Shown: positions 18,880-25,748 of the stretch, piece by piece
Layout of the letters: each line of letters begins with the position of its first letter
How positions within the stretch are numbered: the first letter of the stretch is position 1
Source of the DNA: Stentor roeselii
Lineage: Eukaryota; Ciliophora; Heterotrichea; Heterotrichida; Stentoridae
Length of the DNA: 27,677 bases
Assembly: GCA_006503475.1 (NCBI GenBank)
Contig: RSEH01000394.1
Span: 1 to 27,677 of the forward strand
Direction: 5' to 3'
Translations under genes and position numbers: made by a program
Notes under the pieces: model-generated
The model's database searches: none
What the model was told of the DNA's origin: nothing
The model's input: the letters and a program-made list of their open reading frames with translations, nothing else

Positions 18880-19238
18880 AAATATACTTGAGGGAAAGAT
18901 GAAAAATTTTCATAATTAAGTTAAGAGTAACGATAGGGTTTAATCAAGCAAGAGTCACAATATTAAATTCTTCGAATTCTTAAATTCTTAAATTATTAAA
19001 ACCTTAAATTCTTAATCCTTAAATTCTTAAAATTTAAAATTCTTACAATTCTTAAAAATTCTTCATATCAATTCATTTCTCAACCTCAGTAGTTCTAAGC
19101 CATCACCCCCAGCTTCAAACCTCTAAAAATGCCGATAAAATATTTTTTCCACAACCTTTAAAAACCTTAAAAAATTTCCATCTAAACATAATCAAAAACT
19201 CTACACGAAATCATCCTAACCAGTAAGTTTAATAAAAC
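18880..19238. other. Divergent intergenic region, 359 nt, AT-rich
   Basis: This separates the starts of the unknown gene (-) and glucokinase (+), so it should hold both promoters. It is by far the longest head-to-head spacer here. About 100 nt in its left half are an irregular CTTAAATT-type repeat; the rest is A- and C-rich without a recognisable element. Confidence 0.55.
18962..19064. repeat. Irregular CTTAAATT/TTAAATTCTTAA repeat
   Basis: A run of about ten degenerate copies of TTAAATTCTTAA or CTTAAATT lies between two divergent genes. Copies differ by one to three bases and in spacing, so it is an old simple repeat or a poorly positioned array of a short binding site. Confidence 0.6.
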
Positions 19239-20297
19239 ATGACCACTATTTTAATTGGCGACATTGGTGGAACAAATGCTCGACTCCAGCTGGGAAGTCT
19301 AACCGACGATACATTCACCCCAATCAAAACAGAAACCCTTGCAACCAAAGACTACCCAAACTTCCTTCTTCTATTCAAATCCTTCTTGCAAGATGCAGTT
19401 CCTCGAGTTAGCATCTTGGCAATCGCAGGTGTAGCAGAAGGGATCTCAGCTCGATTTGTTAACCAACCATGGGACCCGATTTTCTGTACATCTGAGGAAA
19501 TCCAAAATGCAACTGGGATTGAAAAATTAGTTTTTCTCAATGATTTTGAAGCTGCAGGGTACGGTTGCCTTGCGCTGCCCTCGGACAAGTTCATACAATT
19601 GAACGAAGGAGTCGCCCCATCTGACTTCAAGCGAAAAGTGGTCATGGGTCCAGGTACAGGTCTCGGTGAAGCCCTTCTAACCTGGTCAGGTTCGCGATTC
19701 CAATGCTGGGCAGGTGAAGGAGGTCATTCCGACTTCGCTCCCCACACAGAAGAAGAGTGGGAATTCAGCAAATTCATGATGAACCTAGTTCAAACATCAG
19801 ACGAATACGAAAAGTTCCGTCCTTGCGAAGGAGTAAGTTTCGAAGTATGCATGGCAGGTGTCGGGGCTTTCCACATTTACGACTTTTTCAGAGGCAGGTA
19901 CCCAGAACTCGCTGATGCCGAGTTCGACAATCTCTGGGAAAGCGACAAGTCCAACAAGACCAAAAACATGATGGAAGCCGGCTTTGGCAGGAAAAATGAA
20001 ATTTGTGTTAAAAGTGTTGAACTTTGGCTTCGCGTTCTTGGATATGAAACTGGAAACCTCATCGCGAAAAACTTGCCTTTTGGAGGCTTTTACATCATGG
20101 GCGGACTCGTCAGTAAGAACTTTCAAAGAATCGCTGAATGGAAAGAAGTCTTTTTAAAGGCTTTGATGAGCAAACCGCAGCATATCAAGCAAGTTATTCA
20201 AAAAGTCCCGCTTTATCTCGTCAAACATGAAGATGTCGGCATGGACGGCGCTTTGGTCTACGCGAAAGTGACTTTAAAAGAACTTCTCCATAGTTAA
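19239..20297 (+). CDS. glk: Bacterial-type glucokinase (Glk family)
   Basis: The product has 352 residues, slightly longer than bacterial Glk (about 320). The ATP-phosphate loop is at residues 7-16 (GDIGGTNARL). Further family blocks are LNDFEAAGYG, GPGTGLGEALL near residue 136 and GEGGHSDFAP near 160, which holds the glucose-contacting Glu and His. It phosphorylates glucose with ATP to glucose-6-phosphate in the cytosol. This family is typical of bacteria and of various protists and is unrelated to animal hexokinase; an old transfer is likely but not recent, as codon use and composition match the neighbours. No intron is visible. It ends in TAA, and the next start codon is only 10 nt downstream. 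Confidence 0.93.
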   Translation: MTTILIGDIGGTNARLQLGSLTDDTFTPIKTETLATKDYPNFLLLFKSFLQDAVPRVSILAIAGVAEGISARFVNQPWDPIFCTSEEIQNATGIEKLVFLNDFEAAGYGCLALPSDKFIQLNEGVAPSDFKRKVVMGPGTGLGEALLTWSGSRFQCWAGEGGHSDFAPHTEEEWEFSKFMMNLVQTSDEYEKFRPCEGVSFEVCMAGVGAFHIYDFFRGRYPELADAEFDNLWESDKSNKTKNMMEAGFGRKNEICVKSVELWLRVLGYETGNLIAKNLPFGGFYIMGGLVSKNFQRIAEWKEVFLKALMSKPQHIKQVIQKVPLYLVKHEDVGMDGALVYAKVTLKELLHS

Positions 20298-20307
20298 CCT
20301 TCATAAT

Positions 20308-23166
20308 ATGGGTAAATGTGTCAGTGTCAACAAAAACAACTCAAAACTCGCAGAACCTTCTCAACCTCTTCAAAAGTCCCAAAGCGCGAAGAGTCTTCCA
20401 TCGAAACCTTCAGGAAATTCTTTAAATCCAAGTAAATCTGGAGCGATTCCAGGAAAATCAGGAGCTAATCAAAGTAAATCTGGAGCGAAACCTGTAACAG
20501 CCTTGACTAACACTCAGTGTTCAAAGAAAATTTTAAACTCAGGGGCTCAGGCCGTTGAAGTCTCCAGTCGTCCTGCGATAGAAGCTCAAAAATCAGGAAG
20601 GGGCCAGAGAGGCTCGATTCGAACTTTAAGTCGAAGGATGACGTTAAGGCCGAGTCTTGCTTTTAAACAAACGGCTGAAGCGACTTCAGCTGTTGTAAGT
20701 AAAGTGGTTCCGAATGCTCAGAGTCAGAAAGAAGTCTTGGATGTGCTGAAATCGCATTTTTTGTTTAATATGTTGGCTGAAGATGTGGTTAAACAGATCA
20801 TGAAGGCTATGAAAGTTTTGATTATGGATAATGGGCAGGTTGTTTATAGTCAGGGGAACTTTGGGTGTTGTTTTTATTTGTTGGAAAAAGGAAAATTGGA
20901 TGTTTTGGTTGATGGGGTCTCGAGCTCTGTCATTTTACCGAAACAGTGCTTTGGTGAGTTGGGACTTATTCAGGATACACCTAGGAGCACTACGGTTGTT
21001 TCTATTGAGAAAAGTGTGCTTAGGGCTATTGATAGGACTACTTATAAAACTTTGCTTTCTAGAGTTTATCAGAAGAAAGAAGATGAAGGGATTGGGTTTA
21101 TTGAAGTTATTCCGTTGTTTAAGATGCTTACTAAAAGTCAACTAATAAACGTGGCCCAAGCCGTACTTCAAGTAAGATTCGGTTCCGGGGAAAAAATAAT
21201 AAAAGAAGGCGAAATGGGTGACACAATGTTCATAATAAAAGAAGGAACAGTAAACTGTTCAAAGTACGACCAACACATCCGAGACTTCCACCGAGGCGAG
21301 TACTTCGGAGAGCAAGGTCTTTTATACCAAACAAAGCGAAACGCGACATGCACTGCTGCAGGTAAAGTCCTAGCCTTATCCCTAAACCGTTTAGACCTAG
21401 TGAACGCCTTAGGCCAAGACCTAGAAGTGATTCTTTCTAAAAACACTGTTCGAATCTCAATGAGTCGCAATCAGTACTTAAAAGGTCTTCTTGACATCCA
21501 GGCCGATATGGTCTACGGCAAAATGGAAATAAAAAACTACGACTCAGGCCAACAAGTCCTTCCTCAAAACACACTAAAAAGCCAGTTCATGCTCATCGTC
21601 ATCAAAGGCTCTCTCGCCTGTGGAGAGTTCAAGTATCGGCTTTACGATGTCATCGGCGATGAAGAACTTTCCCTTGATCACTGCAAAAGAGTCATTCGAA
21701 GTGACTTGGTCGCTGAAACTGAATCAACTGTTGCACAGATCTCTAGAGTTGCTTTTGAAGAAATCATTGGAGGGAGTTTGAAAGTTGTTACTCAAAAGAA
21801 TAATTTGATTGGGATATTTAAACAGATTCCTATATTCAAATTACTACCTACAAGTAAATTGGTTTCTCTTGTTTCTGTACTTAGGGTGGAGGAGTTCCTT
21901 GCTGGTTCTGTTATTTTTAGACAGGAGGACTCTGGGAGCAAGTTTTATATTGTTAAAAGTGGAGCTGTTGATATTATTAAGGATGGAAATGTTTTGAGGA
22001 AAGTAGAGGTTAATGGATTTTTTGGAGAGAGGTCGGTTTTGATGGATGAGGTTAGAAGTGCATCGGCTGTCGCTGTTGTTAATGCCAGCTGCTGGGTGTT
22101 GCATAAAAGCACTTTTAAAGAACTTGTTGATGGAAAATTACTTGAAGATTTAACTAAACGAGTGGAACAGTTAAATGATGATATACAGTTAAAAGATCTT
22201 ATTTTCATCAAAACTATGAATAAAGGAATTATCAGTAAATCTTTTGCAGTCTTTGAAAAAAATAAACTAACACCTTATCTTCTTAGAACAATAAGCAGGA
22301 ACTCCATCAGTCTCTACACCTACCACGATAGGGTCATCATGGAAAAAAACATCTTGAGACTTGTAGACTTTCCCTTCATTGGCAAGCTGATTAGAACCTT
22401 TAAAGATGAAAGCCGGATTTATTTCTTACAAGAGTTCTCCAACGGGCAGGACATGTTCGACCTTCTAACAGACTGGGAAAGAGTCGGAAACGAAAATGCT
22501 CGATTTTACGCAGCGGGGGTTCTTCTGATAATAGAATATCTTCATTCACACAACATCGTCTATCGTGACTTGAAACCAGAAAATATTTTCATCGACGAAG
22601 AAGGTTATCCAAAAATCTTTGACTTTGCGAATTCAAAAGTGATTGAAAATCGAACTTACTCAACTGTTGGAACTCCTCATTACATGGCACCTGAAGTCAT
22701 TTCAGGAAAAGGTTACGGATTCAGTGCGGATTACTGGTCTTTTGGGGTACTTTTATATGAAATTTTATTTAACACCCTGCCTTTTGCACCCAATGCTGGA
22801 GATTGTTACACGATTTATCAAACGATTTTAGCACATAATTTAAATTTTCCTGCCGGGAATCATCTTTCAAGGCCTCTTATTGAAAAATTACTTACGGTTA
22901 ATGTTACGATGAGGGGAAATTTCAAGATTTTGAAGGAACATTCTTGGTTTATTGGAATTTCTTGGGATGATTATGTCGCGAAGCAGATACCTTCACCGAA
23001 AAAACCGAAAGGAATTGACTTGAATAAGGAAATCACTGCGAAACAAAACGGAAAAAATGAACTTTTCATGAAGATTAGTGTAAGGAATAGTTAGAAAGAA
23101 GAAGCGAAAGAAGAAGCTGCTAAGAAAATCGCACAAGGCCCGGCTAATTGGGATGATGACTTTTAA
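20308..23166 (+). CDS. PKG-like protein: four CNB domains plus a degenerate kinase domain
   Basis: Exons 20308-23079 and 23095-23166 give 947 residues. The N-terminus (MGKCVSVNK) fits dual acylation; a 7-residue SKSGA repeat follows. CNB domains lie at about 148-258 (FGELGLIQDTPRSTT), 266-376 (FGEQGLLYQTKRNAT), 385-490 (no phosphate cassette) and 505-620 (FGERSVLMDEVRSAS): four domains with the third degenerate, as in apicomplexan PKG. The kinase domain (about 628-875) keeps Glu679, YRDLKPEN (Asp754, Asn759) and MAPE (796). However, the Gly loop is lost (only Gly640), the ATP-binding Lys is Arg660, and DFG is DFA (772-774). Catalysis is therefore doubtful. The second exon adds the acidic, Trp-containing end NWDDDF, typical of AGC kinase tails. 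It ends in TAA. Confidence 0.9.
20431..20493 (+). repeat. Three 21-nt repeats in the PKG-like N-terminus
   Basis: Units begin at 20431, 20452 and 20473 and encode SKSGAIP, GKSGANQ and SKSGAKP. The first 15 nt of units 1 and 3 are identical. They lie in a Ser/Lys-rich disordered linker between the acylation motif and the first CNB domain. Confidence 0.85.
23080..23094 (+). other. 15-nt intron near the 3' end of the PKG-like gene
   Basis: GTAAGGAATAGTTAG has the GTA start, A at position 10 and TAG end seen in the other introns here. It is phase 0 and ends in an in-frame stop. Splicing adds 23 residues ending in NWDDDF, which is the kind of C-terminus expected for an AGC-kinase tail. Confidence 0.88.
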
Positions 23167-24618
23167 TTTCATGGGATTAGTGAAATAGTAATGATGAATA
23201 ATATGGAAAGTTTTGGGTTAAGGATGGTTTGTCAATGAATTGGGAATTGTTATGGAATTTTAGAGGGAATTATCAGAAGTCTTGCCTTTATAAGGAATTA
23301 ATTTTTTGATTTTAATTAAGATGTGATTATTTATGAGATATTTAGTTATGTAGTTTTTTTTTATATTGATGAAATTTTTGGTTAAATCCTTGGAATACAC
23401 CTTCTCTTGAGTGATATCTGTTCAAAGTTGCTATATTTTATACAGGATAATATATATTTTATTAAATAATTTTAAACATTTTGATTGAGGGATTATTTGA
23501 TGGTATAATTAGATAATAGAGTCTGAATAATCAGCTTGTGTAGTTGAACTAGGAATAATTTGTTTAGAAATAATCACACATGTAACAATATTAAGGTTTC
23601 TAATACTGAAACTTCTTCTGAATTTTTGCAATGAAAGATAATCCTTACCCTAAAAAATTCATTTTCTATTTATTCGAAAAACTAGTTTTTAAAATTTTCT
23701 AAATCGATTACAACATCTGAAGAAATTTCATTTTAAATCACTAAATTTTATATAAACATTGTTCAATTGAGAAGTCCTTACTATGTTAGCTCATCAAAAG
23801 TAAATAATAGGGCCTATCACCTAAAATTTAATGAAATCAACTTAAAATAGTTCATCAAAAGTTAATCTGATTTAAATCTATTATTTAAATGGAATCATCT
23901 GAGAAACTTAATAGTTACGTGAAAAAAGCATCATAAATATATGGAATCAGACTCTAGGTTTCTCATCATTACTTCTAAGAGTCCTTTCACAGAAAAACTG
24001 AAGTTTTGGACACAGAATAATGATGATTTAACATGTATTGAATTTTACAATCATGTATATCAGAAATCCTTGATTTCTTGTAAAACATGTCAGAAAAGTC
24101 CAACCATCAACCTTTCTGACTTCTTCGACTAGTTTTAATTCCCTCAGAAACTAATAAAATATCAGAATTCCCTAAAAAATTCTCATATATTACAGAAAAC
24201 AAACCAACCCGATCCATTTTTTAGGAAACCATTTACATTGACTAAAACCCAGTTTAAAAATCTAAAATATATATAAACTCTCCCAGGCCTTGATTTTCCT
24301 CTCTAATTTTTTTGCATATTTAGACATACTCGAAATCCAAAAGATGAGTTATTAGTGAATCCATGAAAATGTCATAATAATCTAAATGATAAGGAAAAAA
24401 ATTTCTAAATTTCCACAAAACCCATCCATAAAATAAACAAAACCTTTCAAATCTCATCTCCTTAAACCAAACATCCTATAAAATTTCCATCAAATTGGTT
24501 AAAATATTTCTCAATTCTTCACCACAACTCACATCAGAATCCTTCTAGCAAGTCGAAATCCCATCCAGCGTTTAATCTCTAAGATATCTTGCAAGTTCAA
24601 TATTTTTTAACTTAACTA
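23167..24618. other. Largest gene-poor stretch, 1,452 nt
   Basis: No conserved gene, tRNA or rRNA is visible; one 63-codon frame (23941-24132) is listed separately. The left part (to about 23500) is G+T-rich and the right part (from about 23560) A+C-rich. Two similar 12-13-nt segments, TCATCAAAAGTAA (from 23792) and TCATCAAAAGTTAA (from 23852), are the only repetition I notice. Confidence 0.5.
23941..24132 (+). CDS. Possible small protein, 63 residues, no recognised domain
   Basis: An ATG-to-TAG frame lies alone in a long gene-poor stretch. The protein is polar, has one CKTC pair (Cys47, Cys50) and an acidic end (LSDFFD). I see no homology. In AT-rich non-coding DNA a frame of this length is not rare, but the real genes here are also tightly spaced, which leaves an unexplained gap. 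It may equally be chance. Confidence 0.2.
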   Translation: MESDSRFLIITSKSPFTEKLKFWTQNNDDLTCIEFYNHVYQKSLISCKTCQKSPTINLSDFFD

Positions 24619-25005
24619 CTAATCAAAATCCACAAAATCTTCACTTTCGTATTGATTCTTGAATAGAAACTGGCAATTTTTCATCAGATCAGTGAGCTAA
24701 ATACAATTTACCTTGAGCTCAACAAAGACAGAGTCGCTTTGTTCCTTTCGATGAAGTTTCCTGTGGTTGGAAAGTTGACTACAGTACCTGTACTTGGCAT
24801 GGCAGACACTGCACTTGTAGGGCTTGTCCCCATTATGCATTGACTCATGTTCTTTCAGGTTCTGCATTGATGACAGTTCCCGGCCACAGAGGGAGCATTT
24901 GAAAACTTTAGTCTTCAGGTGCTTGATCACTTGATGTCGCTTCAGATTGTAAGGATTCGTGTAAGTCTTGCCGCAACCATTTTCTTGGCAGATAAACTCT
25001 TTCAT
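24619..25005 (-). CDS. Three-finger C2H2 zinc-finger protein
   Basis: Exon 1 is 25005-24712 and exon 2 is 24696-24619 on the minus strand, giving 123 residues. Three C2H2 fingers lie in residues about 5-90: a TFIIIA-like finger with a four-residue Cys spacing (CQENGCGKTY ... HQVIKH), then CSLCGRELSS ... HESMH, then CSVCHAKYRY ... HRKLH, with a standard linker (NGDKPYKC) between fingers 2 and 3. Such arrays bind DNA or RNA. The second exon supplies an acidic tail ending DFVDFD. The start is the ATG at 25005; an upstream in-frame TTG at 25020 is not used in eukaryotes. Without splicing the protein would end two codons after a non-conserved VNCI. It ends in TAG. Confidence 0.85.
24697..24711 (-). 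other. 15-nt intron in the zinc-finger gene
   Basis: Read on the minus strand this is GTAAATTGTATTTAG: GTA start, A at position 10, TTTAG end. It is phase 0 and its last codon is an in-frame TAG. Skipping it opens a further 25 codons ending in another TAG. Confidence 0.8.
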
Positions 25006-25748
25006 TATATATGATCGCAATAATTTAGGAAAAGTTTTTGATTGTTGCTCATATCTATTTAACTTTTAATACCTTTGGAAAGTGATGAATTTTTTTTGGT
25101 ATTTTAGAGGAAATATGAAATTATTAAGAATGAGTTTTCAAGTTTTAGAGATTTTCGTTGAATTAATGAGATTTTTGGATTGAGTTTTTTGTAAGTTTTC
25201 AGGAAATTCAGAGGAATTTAAAAAGGGGAAGAAATTGACTGGAAAATTGGGAGATTTTAGAAGGAAATTTTTTTTTAAAATAGTTGAGGATTAGAATGAG
25301 GATTTACTTATTTTATATTTTGCGAATGCTGAAGTGATTTAAGGTTTTATAATTTTTCGAATATAAAAAGGGTTGAATTACTGACTGTTGTATTGATTTA
25401 TAATTATTTATAACAAAGTAAAGATTTGTTTATAAATAAATCTGATTTGAAAAACTGAACAAGAGGAGGAATGATTAACTTTATTTCAATATTAATAAAA
25501 AAAATCGAAGGGAAAAACTTGAAATGTGTTAATTACCCAAAAGAAAAATGACCTAAAATGATCTTCTTTTTACAAAAGAGACACTCCATACTTTATACAA
25601 ATTCAAACCATCCCATAAAACTTCCGAAAAAAAAACCGAAACAACCAAAACCATAAAAACCCAAAATCTTTAAAATTTAAATCTCCTAATCCATAAGCCC
25701 ATAAAAATCAATCCACATCCAAAACTAAATATCTATTTACATAACCTC
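25006..25748. other. Non-coding spacer, 743 nt
   Basis: It lies between the 3' end of the K+ channel gene and the 5' side of the zinc-finger gene, both on the minus strand. It carries no frame, tRNA or clear repeat. The zinc-finger side is G+T-rich on the plus strand (25141-25200 has about 13 G and 2 C), the channel side A+C-rich (25621-25680 has about 2 G and 14 C); the switch is near 25480. Confidence 0.55.

Noticed and set aside
22236-22250. GTAAATCTTTTGCAG in the PKG-like kinase domain as an intron that would explain the lost Gly loop
   Set aside because: It ends in CAG, has no A at position 10, and removing it does not restore a Gly-rich loop.
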